Source of the DNA: Seison nebaliae
Lineage: Eukaryota > Rotifera > Pararotatoria > Seisonacea > Seisonidae
Assembly (NCBI GenBank): GCA_023231475.1
Contig: JALJEE010001455.1
Location: 1 to 64,000 of the forward strand
DNA length: 64,000 bases
Reading direction: 5' to 3'
This document shows, one piece after another, positions 12,539-23,844 of the stretch. Under the pieces are notes generated by a model. It did not search any database and was not told where the DNA came from. It saw nothing but the letters and a program-made list of their open reading frames with translations. How positions within the stretch are numbered: the first letter of the stretch is position 1; every line of letters begins with the position of its first letter. A program made the position numbers and the translations under genes.

Positions 12539-15500
12539 ATGATGAATGAGCAGAGTATGAGGGACAGTTTCAAATTGGTGGAACTTCAATTTACTGAGGA
12601 TAATTTGAATGATCTCAAACAATTATGTGAATTGATTAATGTGGCGAGAGAACCGAAAAGAGAAACACAAAAACAAGTCCAACAAGTTCACAAATTTCTT
12701 TCTAATTTCACAAATTATGTCCTTCATCCAGTTATTGAATGATTTGAGTAGAAGAAGTGAATTTTTAAAATATTTGAGTGTTATCGTCATTGATGATGGA
12801 AGGAATTTCAGTTAATTTCTTTTACATCAAAATTCATCACATCCATTGACAGATGATGAAATCAAAATTCTTGCAACAATTCTATTAAAGAATCATAGTA
12901 CGACAATGGTCATTGATCAAACGGAATTGTTGAAAAGAATTTCTCTTTTAATCATCGACAGTGATTCATTATCAAATCAAATTAAACGAATTATTAGTGG
13001 ATTAATCATTAATATTCTCCTTAAAAATCGTTGGGATGATCTAATCAATTATCTTAGTCGATCAATTCAATTAATGGATGAAAAAAAATTAATTGGAATT
13101 ATCGATTGTATCGAACAATTATTTGAATTATTTCGAACGACAGGAAATAACAATGAACAGGCAACTCTCCAATTAATTTCACTCATTCCAATCATTACTA
13201 ATCAAATCACCAATACATCACTTCCCATTCGACAACGGTTCTTTTTTTTTCTAATTTTTCTATTTTCTAAATTTTTTTCGAGAAACAATTTTTTTTTCTT
13301 AAATTTATTTTTTTCTAAATTTTTTTTCTCAACTTTTTCTAAAGTTTTTTCTTTTCTAAATTTTTTTTCTCAACTTTTTCTAAAGTTTTTTCTTTTCTAA
13401 ATTTTTTTTCTCAACTTTTTCTAAAGTTTTTTCTTTTCTAAATTTTTTTCGAGAAACAATTTTTTTTTTTATTTTAAATTAATAATCCTCTCGGGGTAAT
13501 GTAAAAAGAAATATTGATAATTCATTGAAGTCATTTGTCTCGATCAGTACACGGTCTAGAGAGATAAATGGAAGTAAATTATTGGGAGTGAGTTCAGAAA
13601 TGTTGAAGGAATTCATCATTTCCGTCAATGTAGCGAGAGATTGTGGATATTCTAAATCGTAATATTTGCAAAAGAATTTAGTACGAGAGTTGAACTCTTC
13701 ACATTGATGAAAAGATGGAAATGCGAATAGTGAATTACTGATATTAGCAACAGTGCATTTTTCCTGCAACTTAAATTCCGAAATTCCAGATATTTATTTG
13801 AAAAATATATATTACATAAAATTTTTGATTTCGTAATAATTACATTTAATTCCACATATATCAGAACGAAATTATTGAGAGCATTCGTCGTCGTTCTGGA
13901 AAATGAGAAGAGTTTAATGATCAAATACGAGAAAGAGTTCATAGAAGTTAATTTTGATAGATTTTTTGTTTTGTTTTTCATTCCTTCACAGATACTCTTC
14001 CATTGTGCTAATGAAGATGATTTGGAGATGCGTGGCGTTTGTTGTAAGATTTGTCAATTGATTCTTTATCAGAATCCGTTGAGGATGGAAAATCGATTGG
14101 GAGATGTGGTGGAATACGTTCTTGTTTGTATGGAAAAGAAGAATGAACAATTGGCATTTGAAGCGTGTGAATTCTTCCTTATTCTATTGAATATGGACAT
14201 GGCATATGAATTGTTAGAGAAACATCAGGAACGATTTTCAAATTTGTTAATGAATTATATGAAATATGGTGGAGAAGAATTAACTCTGTTAGAATTGGAA
14301 TATCGAAATGATTCGACGATACCAGATGAAGATAAAGATATTCTTCCACCAACTTATTCACGAGATAAATTTCATGATTCAAATAATTCGACTATTGAGG
14401 AAGAGAATGCAGAGGAGAGGAACGACGACGATGACGACGACGAAAATGATGAAGAAGAAACTTCACATATTACACCAAATTGGAATTTGCGCAAATGTTC
14501 AGCGACTGTTCTCGATTCATTATCCAATATTTTCCAAGATAATTTTCTTCAATTCATTCTACCCAAATTGAATGATATGTTACATCATTCCAATTGGATA
14601 GAACGAGAAGCAGGAATATTAATATTAGGAGCGATTGCTTATGGTTGTGTTGGATCTATCTCTCAACATCTTCCTAACATCATTCCACATTTGATTATGT
14701 GTTTGGATGATGATCAACCATTAATTAGAAGTATTTCTTGTTGGACATTATCGAGATATTTAGAATGGATTAAATGTGAAGATTCTTCCTCATATTTCTA
14801 TCCAATGCTTGACGGGATTGAGAGGAGAATGTTAGACAATTCCAAAAAAGTACAAGAAGGCGCATGTTCAACTCTAGCGGATATGGAAGAATCAGCCATC
14901 ATTCTTATCATGCCACGATTGGATGGATTGATCAATTTAATTTGTCAAGCATTTAACATATATCAAAAGAAGAATATAATACGATTATATGATGTGATTG
15001 CTAGTCTTATTGATTCGGCACGTCCACTCTTAAGACAAGATATTTTCACCGATCTTATAACACCGAATTTGATGGAATATATGATGAAGAATTGGGCGGA
15101 ACTTGATAATAATTATCTCGCCATATTCCCAATCTATCAATGTATGTCAACCATCGCTATTAGTATGAGTGGCGATTTTCGACCTTATGTCAATACTGTT
15201 TTAACTACTGCTGTTAAATTAACAGAGAAAACATTCAAAGAATATTTCATTTATAAAAATAATGAGAATAAAGTAACTGATCCTACTCTCTCCAAACTAA
15301 TACAAATACCAGAAATGAATTATATCTCGATATCATTCGATCTCTTCAATGCTCTTACTAATGCTCTCCAATTGGAGATGAGTGAAAGTTTCGAAAAAAT
15401 TCAAATTATACAAATCATTCGAACTGCTCTTAATGTTTCCTAATTCCTAATTTTATTCATTCATTTATTTATTCATTTCAGTTAGATTTAGGTTCAAATC

Positions 15501-15762
15501 ATATCAACATCCTTCAAAGCTCTTTAGCATTAATCGGTGAAATTATCGATAAATTACCAAATCTGATGGTGAATGATATTCGTTAGGAATTCATTAAAAA
15601 ATTTCAATTGAATTTCTTCCTCTCTCTCTCTCTCTCTCTTTCTCTTTAGAATCGTTTCTTCCATTAATTCTTCTTCATATCAAATCATCATCAATCAATT
15701 TAATCAATAACTCAATTTGGTGTTTAGGCAAAGCCGTTCTTCGTTATGGTTCATAATAATAA

Positions 15763-15795
<33 letters not shown>

Positions 15796-16453
15796 ATTTA
15801 ATTCGTTTTATTAGACATCGATGTTTCAACATATATAGATGATATTGAACCAGTAATTATGCGTCATTTGTTAAATGAGAAGAATATTCGATTGATTCAA
15901 GAGAATGTAGGTTTCTCATTAATTACTCATTTTATAAATTTTTGAAATATTTATTAATTTCTAGCAATAACTTTCGGTATTATCACACATAGAAACAATT
16001 TACCATTTTCTAATTATTTCGAAAAGATTTTCCCATTCTGGTTATTCTCATTTAATCACTTCAATCATTACTCAATATTTACTTCCATATTTTACACAGG
16101 TGTCACACATTGAGTACATTAGATGACAACGAAAATAAAGATGTGGCATTTCGTGGAATGTGCAAATTGATATCGTTCAATACGGACGCTGCTCGACCTC
16201 ATTTCCATCAATTCTTATTAGCTGCATCTTCCTGGATTAATATTAAAGACGATTTAGCGAAACAATTCGTCGAAGTTATTATTATTCTCTTAAGAGAAAA
16301 TAAAAATATGAAATTTTCAAATTCTTTTAGATTCTCCAATATTATATGACGAATGGAATGGAGACAACTGTGTGGGAAGAACATTTAAGCAATTTAAATG
16401 AATCGGCTAGAAATCGTATCCAAACTCTCCTCCAAAACAACACTGAGAGATGA
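12539..16453 (+). CDS. Transportin-1-like nuclear import receptor (karyopherin beta-2)
   Basis: HEAT-repeat importin that carries PY-NLS cargo into the nucleus and is released by RanGTP. About ten exons give a protein that follows transportin-1 throughout: an N-terminal repeat with FTEDNLNDLKQL, ILATILLKN, an acidic H8 loop (DDDDDDENDEEE near 14421-14460) followed by WNLRKCSA, LGAIAYGC, ISCWTLSRY, KKVQEGACS, and the C-terminal KDVAFRGMCKLIS and SWINIKDDLAKQF. The predicted start is ATG-ATG at 12539. Early introns are tiny (one is about 44 nt, near 12680-12725). One intron, 13238-13864, is about 627 nt and unusually large; see the repeat and antisense frame inside it. The last exons are short, ending in a stop at 16451-16453. 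The 3' end converges on a - strand gene only 122 bp away. I did not fix every splice site in 15.4-16.4 kb. Confidence 0.92.
13238..13470. repeat. Pyrimidine-rich tandem repeat inside a transportin intron
   Basis: The 5' half of the oversized intron is almost pure T with C and A. A unit of about 41-42 nt (TTTTCTAAATTTTTTTTCTC followed by AACTTTTTCTAAAGTTTTTT) is repeated about three times in 13315-13440. The phrase TTTTTTCGAGAAACAATTTT brackets the array at about 13274 and 13446. This looks like recent local duplication. Confidence 0.7.
13479..13778 (-). pseudogene. Antisense open frame of about 96 codons inside a transportin intron, possible truncated retrocopy
   Basis: On the - strand an open frame of about 96 codons ends at 13479 with TLPREDY-stop. 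It has no early in-frame ATG; the first Met lies past the middle (TEMMNSF). The composition is protein-like (NLLPFISLDRVLIETNDF) and not low-complexity, unlike the rest of the intron. Upstream on that strand is a splice-acceptor-like TTTAAGTTGCAG. Just after the stop the - strand runs TTTAAAATAAAAAAAAAAA, which could be a poly(A) tail, although the T-run is also part of the neighbouring repeat. I do not recognise the protein. A 5'-truncated retrocopy, or an exon of a nested gene, are both possible. Confidence 0.35.
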
Positions 16454-16575
16454 TGATGATGATGATGAAGAAGAAGATTTTATTATTATATTTAAATTAA
16501 AATCAATAAATGAATGAAAGAATTGGATTCCATCGAAATTTCACTGTTTCATTTAATTTCATCAAAATTTCCATT

Positions 16576-18652
16576 TTAGACATTTCTCTCCCGAATACAA
16601 AATATCGTTTCGTTTTCTTTTTGACGTATAAAAACGCGAGAAGCAGATAATGTTTCTTCATTTCTTTCCTTAATCAAATGACTACATTCCGTCGCCATGA
16701 TGAGTAGTCGATCCGTCAATCCGGTGACGGAAAATTGTTCTTGTAATCGTCTCACACAATATAGAGTGAAATAATGATTAGTAGTGAGAGGAATGAAATT
16801 TTTCTTCTTATCAATAAGTTGTTGAACGATTTCATTGACAATTAATAGACATTTCCGAATATTTTTATCTTTATCATTCTCATCACCAGAATGTGAATGT
16901 GAGAGATGTTTCTCTAGAAAATGAAAAAAATCTTTCATTAACAATCGATATTTGCTTAATCGTCGTTGAATGACGTGGAGTGTTTGAGCGCAATTTCTGA
17001 TATTTTCAAAATTTTCATATAAATAAAAACTTTTCCATTCACTAATAATCTGATGGAAATGATGATGGAATTGAAGGAATTGGAGATCTTTCTCAACTGC
17101 CAAAGAAATGAGAAGATATTGAAGTATCGGTCCTGTAAACTGTTTGAGAATAGAGGAGAAGTTATCTAAAATTAAATTTTTCCTTTTCTCTAATTCATTT
17201 TCATCATTTAAATTTTCAAATTTCTCATGGAAAATATTCATGAAATGATTATTTATCAGATTTTCATTATTTGATGGAAGATTAATATTGGATGATTGTA
17301 AATGATGAGAATATGATATCACATCTACCAAAACCACTTGTAAAAAGAGATGAATATCATCCGAATATCTAACGAGACAAAAAACGATAAAAGATACTAA
17401 TCGATATGTCATCTTTTCTTTAATTGATAATTTATAGGATAAATATTGATTATTCTCATTTTCAATCGTTCGTCCTATTGTTGATGATGTTGATGTTATG
17501 GTGAAAGAGTTAGGTTGACATTTTAACTCATTCAACATTTCCGTCGTCATCGAAATATTATTGAGATGTAATTCATCCGAATTCGTCACATATAATGAGA
17601 TTCGAGAGAATGTGTTAAATTTAAAGAGATAATTCATTCCAGTTGTTGGAAGATGATTAGAAAGATATTTCATATCATCTCGTCCTTTTATTGAATTGTC
17701 TTGTTTTTTTATGAAACTTTTTAATTCGTTAACATTTCGAAAATTCTTTTTATTCACATCATCATCAAACAATGATGACCATCGTAAAAGAATATTGTGA
17801 AGTGATAAATTGTTATCCTTCTTTCCACACTCATCATCGTCATTAGGAAAATGTACTTCCATTTTTTCGATATCATCTAATGCCAATTGGATATGTTGAG
17901 CATTGGCATTTAACCAAATTAATCGACAATTTAAAATCTCCTTCTCATTTAACACATTCCCAATATTCAAATGATCTGTCAAATAAAATAAATTATCGAT
18001 CCAACAATTCTTCTGATTCGCTTCATCTTTCCCTATGGACAATTGATATAATAATTCCGTTTTAATTTCATACACTTGATTTGATGTCGATAATAAATTG
18101 ATAATATTTCGAATATTCAATTTCATCTCATCATGTTTAGCATGCCAACGACATTCTTTTGGAATCATTGACGTCTCATGACTTATCCGATTCATTTCAT
18201 AACGAATCGAATTCTCTCCAATTCGATTAAAACCATAAATTAAATTCTCGTTTATTCGACCGAGAATGGGAATATGACTAAATTAATAATAAGAGAATGA
18301 TGATCAATTTTAATTATTTGAATGATAAACGATTCTTTCTGTTTCAATATAAGATCAATAGCATTCGAATATGTTGATTGAACTAAAATTATTTTGTTGA
18401 TTCCAAACATCGTTTCCATCTCTTCGTTATCCATCAATAATTTTACGGAACATTCATCATCATATCTTTCAATTGCTATCTGTTAAAGTAAAGAGAAATT
18501 TTTGATTAGAGAAATTTTATTTATTTCTCTCCAACTTTCATTTTTGATCTTTCATTTTCATCAACAAAATCTTGTTGTAAAATGTCGTTTAATAGACATT
18601 TGAGACGATGACAAACACTTTCCTCATTCGTGCAACATGTATGATCATCCAT
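16576..18652 (-). CDS. Unrecognised protein with internal conserved-looking segments
   Basis: Three exons can be joined. A terminal exon runs from about 18285 down to 16576. A middle exon (about 18482-18335) carries GINKIILVQSTYSNAIDLIL. A 5' exon starts at the ATG at 18650-18652 and begins MDDHTCC. The joined product is about 660 residues. The middle to terminal junction reads KQKESHIPILGRINENLIYG and continues through RYEMNRISHETSMIPKECRW. The protein has several long amphipathic stretches, is rich in Asn, Leu and Lys, and has no evident signal peptide, zinc cluster or enzyme motif. I do not recognise the family. It converges on transportin (122 bp) and starts 196 bp downstream of the ARL14EP-like gene on the same strand. 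The 5' end is the least certain part. Confidence 0.6.
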
Positions 18653-18848
18653 TAGAAATAATGAAAAATTTCTATTCACTTCTTTAACATTAACAAATGT
18701 CTAAAAAAGCCTCAAAATCTTCTAAAGAGAAAATTTTCTTTTAAATTTTTAAATGGAAAATATAATATAAGAGTGTTTAATCACAATAAAAATGTTTAGT
18801 TACAATTTGAAAGAATTTTTTTATTTATTTGTCATTAGTAAGAACTTG

Positions 18849-20102
18849 TTACATATCCACTGATGACGATTCCAAACATTTCAATAAAATATTTCGTGGT
18901 ACTTCGAATTGAGATCGTGATGTTCGAGTATTTTCCGTTCGAATATTTACCAGAATGTTGTCGTTCATTCGATAGATGTCATCCTCTTTCACCAAAGCTT
19001 TACAATCATTCTCACCTTCATCTTTCAAAATAAAGAATGAATCTGTAATTTCTGTTGTTCGATTTTGATAATGTTGTGAACTGGATCGAATACTTCTGAC
19101 AACGTCACGTGGTAATTGTCCTTTCCACAATTGTCGTAGACCTTTCCAATTTGGACGATTATAATTAGCTGCTGATTTTTTAGTAATGACAGTTCGTTCT
19201 GTCGGATTGAATGAAGCGGTAATAAATGGTGATGAATGAATTGTTCTCATTAATTTATCTCGATAAAGTTTCATCGGATGTTTCGAATATTCAGGTAAAT
19301 AGAATGAATGTCCTGGTGTTTGTAAATCGGTGAAGAATTTTCGAAAATGTTCAAATGTTTTCTTCTGATCTAATTCGACAACTGAATGAAGAAATCGAAT
19401 TATATATTCTGTCGCATCTGATGCTGTACATTCTCTCATTCCAAAAAGTGGATGAAAAATTGTCGAATTTCCACTACCCTCCTCAATACGTGAAATGACC
19501 ATTCCATTACGTGAAACACGACACACCTTCCCACATTTTCGACTTCCACATGTTAGACATGGCATAAATCGACATCCATTACAATCTGGTCGGAGACAAT
19601 CACATAAATTATGATATTGACGATTCTCACAAACTGATTCGTCATATTTCTCTTTTGTCTCATCTGTTACTTGTTGTTGTTTGAAGAACATGGATGATAA
19701 TCGACTCGCTGCCACAGCTCCATAATCAATTTGAGAATTATTCTCTAATTTCTCTTGATCCGTTTCAGACGGATTCCAATCAATCGGATGGAATGGTTGT
19801 GTAGCTGAAATCAATACATTATATACACTTCGACGATCTTCAATTTCTTGTTCAAGACGATCACGATATCTCATCTCTTCGGCACGCGGTGGAGCAGCCA
19901 AATTCTTCAGACCCGGATTTTGAAATGTCAATGCCATCAATTCTCGATTAACTCGAGTTTGTCGAGTTCGAGTGACGCGCATCGACGATTCTTCTATCGT
20001 CGTATTGGCACTACTCATCGTTTCATTTCCATCATCCCTTTTACTCTTCTTCTCCTTACTTTCTCTTTGTGGAATAGTGGAAATACGTTTCTTCCTTGGC
20101 AT
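18849..20102 (-). CDS. ARL14 effector protein-like (ARF7EP_C cysteine cluster)
   Basis: A single uninterrupted frame of 417 codons with an ATG at 20100-20102. The N-terminus is basic (MPRKKR). Around residues 170-200 a cysteine cluster reads [11 protein letters not shown] then [15 protein letters not shown], matching the ARF7EP_C domain of ARL14 effector protein, probably a zinc-binding unit. ARL14EP itself links the small GTPase ARL14 to myosin 1E in vesicle movement. The flanking regions here are much longer than in human ARL14EP (about 260 residues), so the same role is only an inference. The absence of introns in a gene this long stands out among its neighbours. The upstream region to 20790 shows no further exon. 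Confidence 0.75.
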   Translation of the reverse strand: MPRKKRISTIPQRESKEKKSKRDDGNETMSSANTTIEESSMRVTRTRQTRVNRELMALTFQNPGLKNLAAPPRAEEMRYRDRLEQEIEDRRSVYNVLISATQPFHPIDWNPSETDQEKLENNSQIDYGAVAASRLSSMFFKQQQVTDETKEKYDESVCENRQYHNLCDCLRPDCNGCRFMPCLTCGSRKCGKVCRVSRNGMVISRIEEGSGNSTIFHPLFGMRECTASDATEYIIRFLHSVVELDQKKTFEHFRKFFTDLQTPGHSFYLPEYSKHPMKLYRDKLMRTIHSSPFITASFNPTERTVITKKSAANYNRPNWKGLRQLWKGQLPRDVVRSIRSSSQHYQNRTTEITDSFFILKDEGENDCKALVKEDDIYRMNDNILVNIRTENTRTSRSQFEVPRNILLKCLESSSVDM

Positions 20103-20790
20103 ATCTAATAAACTTTTTTGTAAAATATAACAAAGTTTATTTCTCGTTTTTATTTTAAAATGGATTTATTATTAAATTATTAAAACTTAAAAATTAAAAT
20201 TTTCTATTTTCTTTCTTCATTCTCTTCAATCCATTTAAAAGATAGTTATCGATAAATTTTTAATTTTCCCCCATTTTTTAATTACTTCATCTAAATTTTG
20301 GTGAAAAGAATACTCAAAGTTTCACTTGTTCCTTATGAATCATTCATCTCAATAATTTTATAGATCATATACTAAAACTTAATTTTTTTCCAATCATTTC
20401 TCCCTTCACTCCAACCTCAATATGTTCTTATTGAACTCGGAAGAATGTTTTCTTTAGATCAACATCTTACAACTGTTATCAGTTATTTCTTATTATCTCA
20501 TATAAAAAAATTTATAAAGAGTAAAGTTATAACCCTAATAAGGGAGAAGAAACTTAAAACTTAAATACTTATCGTTGTAAAAAAAAAAAGGAGATAAAGA
20601 AAAGAACGAAAAATAAAACACATAATTTAGTCGACTTGTCAATAATATTAATCTATATTTTTTGACGATGTTTTAAACGCAATTCTTCCAAATGATAAGC
20701 GAAGGAATTAAAAGAAGGATCTATGTATATTAAACCATTCACAATTTATCAATTCAATTAATTTAGATTTACTTCGATCTCTCTCGAGAT
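20103..20790. other. Intergenic region, no supported gene
   Basis: AT-rich spacer between two - strand genes with an A-run at about 20580-20590. It should hold the promoter of the ARL14EP-like gene and the 3' end of the Nup35-like gene. Nothing else is supported. Confidence 0.35.
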
Positions 20791-21303
20791 TTACTCTCGA
20801 TATTTAACACCAAGAAATTGGTATCCTGCGAACGCCGTACCATCAATTTTCAAAGCAGATTCAACCTGTTTCTTATTCTCAAATTTGATATGGAGATAAT
20901 TTGGATGATGAGCTGGGTTCATTGGAGGGAATTGAACCATCTTTCTCGTTTTATCACGAATACAACCTTCAAAATTATTGTAGGTAAGTGGAACTACCGA
21001 TTTCAATATATTTCCAAACTGATGGAACTTATTCAAAATCATTATTGCATCCGACGCATGAAAACCAAAAATTGTTATCCATAGATTTGGATCATCGCCG
21101 ACTCGATCGGATATATGTGGACGTAAATTCTTTCGTGTTAGTTTTCTCAAAAAAATACTTTGATAAACACGAAACATCCAACTTCTTCTTTCCGGTACCC
21201 TAGGGTAAAAGCCCGTTTTTTTAAGTCTAATGATTGGTACAATTCTTATATGACTTTCCTGTATCTTTGCCCACTTATAAGCGAAAGCTTCACGGTTTAG
21301 CAT
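20791..21303 (-). CDS. Nup35/Nup53-type RRM protein, short form
   Basis: A 170-codon frame with an ATG at 21301-21303. Residues about 70-168 match the atypical RRM (MPPN domain) of nucleoporin Nup35: DDPNLWITIFGF, ILNKFHQFGNILKSV, then YLHIKFENKKQVESALK..DG and FLGVKY. In Nup35 this domain dimerises and helps anchor the nuclear pore scaffold. The first 65 residues are basic and unlike Nup35, whose N-terminus carries FG-type and linker sequence; human Nup35 is 326 residues. An insert of about 20 residues sits between the second helix and the third strand. The frame is intact. It could be a shortened paralogue, a retrocopy, or the 3' exon of a longer gene: an acceptor-like TTTTACCCTAG lies inside the N-terminal part, near 21205. 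Confidence 0.65.
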   Translation of the reverse strand: MLNREAFAYKWAKIQESHIRIVPIIRLKKTGFYPRVPERRSWMFRVYQSIFLRKLTRKNLRPHISDRVGDDPNLWITIFGFHASDAIMILNKFHQFGNILKSVVPLTYNNFEGCIRDKTRKMVQFPPMNPAHHPNYLHIKFENKKQVESALKIDGTAFAGYQFLGVKYRE

Positions 21304-21885
21304 TATGAATAAAATACTGAATGGAGTTTATTTGGAAGATGGATGAAATTGAGTTATATTCAGAAGACTCTAATGTTTTATAAGAAACGTAAGATTAAAT
21401 AATGTTTTAAAATATCAAAGTAATTATATTCAATATAGGAATAATTTTAATACCAAAAGATAAAAGAAAATTTGTAGAAAAATTTGGAGAAAAACTAATG
21501 CAACAATTATGAGAAGACGTGTCAGAGTTAACTAATTATTGATCTTCCTTCTTAAGTAATCGTCTTCTTTGAAGAAGAATGACTGTAGTATGACTAGGCG
21601 TTAAGAACTTTGTAGTTTTTTTCTTAGTTCCCACGAATTATTCGACGACAAGTATTTTAAAACTTAGCTTATAATTTTGAACATTTAAATTAATTTTTCT
21701 TCGAATAATTAATTGACTTATAATAAAATTTCTAACAATAATAAATAGTTTAAATTCAATTAAAATAAAAGTAAACTAATTGGAATTATTCTGCTGTGAT
21801 ATGATAACTGTGATTCTGTAGATATTAATTGTGGTATTGCGTTACTTACAATTAGACTTTGTTACATATGTTACTTACATTATTT
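21304..21885. other. Intergenic region, no supported gene
   Basis: AT-rich spacer between the Nup35-like frame and a decayed LINE. Only short, low-complexity frames are present. Confidence 0.35.
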
Positions 21886-22870
21886 TGTTAGACAGGGTGG
21901 TGATCATGAGAATTATGTTCGCTTCATTGAACATTTCTCTAAGGAGTCATATGGACAAGTGAAAGTAAACCAATAGGTCGGAAGTGAGCTCTGTATTAAC
22001 AAGGGTGTAAGGCAAGGCTCTATTTTGGCACTTTGGTTGTTCGGGAAGATTATAGATGAAGTTATTAATTTAATTAACCAACAATTTTCTTTCTTTATTG
22101 ATGGTAAGCGGTATCCGGCTCTATAGGCATATGCTGATGATATGCTGTTATGTAGCAACAGTAAGGAAAGTTTCCATGTTATGATACGGTTAATTCATGA
22201 AGAACTTGTGAGATGTGGTATATAATGTAATAACGTCAAAATCTAAATTGTTGACCAATATTATACTGAATGAAAGAGATATTCATCTTAATGAATATAA
22301 ATGACAGCTAATTTCTTCGTTCATTAGACCTTTTCATTCTATAAATCATCGGTGTAAATACTTTCCAATATCTCTAAAAATGAAATTGTTTCATATTTTC
22401 TGCTGCGATTTCTACGATCTACACTGTAGATCGTATTGCGATTGAAATCATATTTTCATGTAGATTCTACAGGCAGCTTTACATCGAGCATATAATCGAT
22501 GCATTCGAAGTTTATTAGGTTGTAAACGCTCCTTTTCAAGAGCATTTATCTTTCCCATTGTCGATCTTCCATTTCCGATTTTGTTCACAAAGCGGTATCC
22601 TTCCTTACTAAAGAAGATGAATGCTTCAGAATTTCCTATTCCTTCTTTTAACGATTTACTAACACTGAAGTTTCCATTGTCTTTTTTCTATTCGTATTAC
22701 ACTCTTCCGAAGCCTACCCGGTTGTACAATGAAAGAGAATTGATAGATGAATTCTCCTTCCAATACTACGTTCCCGACAATCTCAAAAATCATATACAAA
22801 GATGTCGTGAACTAATTTCCAACGACCAACGTCGTGAATTTTTATTTATCAATTACCCTATAGGCATTTA
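21886..22870 (+). mobile_element. Decayed LINE reverse transcriptase, palm to C-terminal part
   Basis: The + strand reads INKGVRQGSILALWLFGKII, then KRYPAL, a stop, and AYADDMLLCSN. These are RT domain motifs 4 and 5, including the catalytic YADD box. At least two in-frame stops occur (near 21976 and 22122). After more damage, 22480-22870 gives AYNRCIRSLLGCKRSF, FPIVDLPFPILF and a tail ending at 22870, a region that usually lies downstream of RT. The 62.6-64.0 kb relic has matching blocks in the same order, so the two belong to one family. A 23-bp palindrome is at 22413-22435. Confidence 0.75.
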
Positions 22871-23844
22871 GGTAAAAGTCTCATAAAGTTTTTTGAACTA
22901 ATTTTTTTAGTCAAAAATTTAAATTTAAAAAACACGACGATGTTCAGAATTCAAAGGTCTATAGTATAGTTTTTTAATTTTTTTAGGCGTTTTTATAAAA
23001 AAAATAGGTAGGCAAAAAACGTATAGACCCTATACGTTTATTTTTAGGCAAAAAAAAAAGGCAAAAAATGGGAAAGAATATTACTTAATGAATGAATTCA
23101 TGGAAATATTTATTTATTTATAATGATATTTTATTTATTGATATACAATACATCAATATTTAATTTGCACTACCCAATTTATGACGACTATTTATATTGA
23201 CACAAGTTAGAATAAATGAAGGTGATAATAAAAAAAATAATATTTCATTTTTTACCCAAATTATTTTCATTGATTAAATCAAACAAAGAAGCAAAAAAAG
23301 TGGAGGAAACATTTGGTTGTGGTGGAGGGGAGAGGAAAGAGTTCCCTTTGGATATTTAATAATTATCATGAAATTAATTCAGTAAATTCTTTTAGAAAAT
23401 GAATAATGAAAAATTGAAGGAAAAATTATATGACTATGAATTCTTATTTGGCTGAGGCATGAGAAGAACATTGACCATTCCACATGCACTTGGAGATGTT
23501 ACGTGAGAGATGGTAGATAGAGGTGGTAAAAAATGATACATTTCCTGGAAATAAATTGAAAGATAATATATAATAAAAACTTGGGAAATTTTTTTGGAAA
23601 GATACGATGAAATTAAAAGTTGATAAAAGTTTCGAAAAAAGAAATTTGGAAGAGGAAAAATTATGAGAAAAAAATGTTTTAAAAGAATGTTGAAAAATTT
23701 CGGAAAAAAAACGATTTGGGGGAAGAAGAATAAACCAATTTTTCAAAAAGTGATTGGAAATAAAATTTTCTCATTTTTTTCATTTCCAACCAATAAAATT
23801 TTTTTTAGAAACAATGATAAAGTAAAATCATAAACAACATTAAT
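22871..23844. other. Intergenic region with one exon-like segment
   Basis: Mostly A/T-rich. On the - strand, 23434-23544 looks like a terminal exon: a TTTATTTCCAG acceptor is followed by an open frame reading EMYHFLPPLSTISHVTSPSA and ending PNKNS-stop. I found no upstream exon that joins in frame, including from the makorin gene just upstream. A purine-rich island lies at 23281-23335. Confidence 0.3.

Noticed and set aside
14308..14571. + strand frame overlapping the transportin acidic loop
   Set aside because: It is a shifted reading of the transportin exon; poly-Thr/Met text comes from the GAC/GAT repeat that codes the acidic loop.
16576..21303. Operon of three co-directional - strand genes
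   Set aside because: Spacing is short for the first pair, but no trans-splicing signal is visible and the products are unrelated; proximity alone is not enough.
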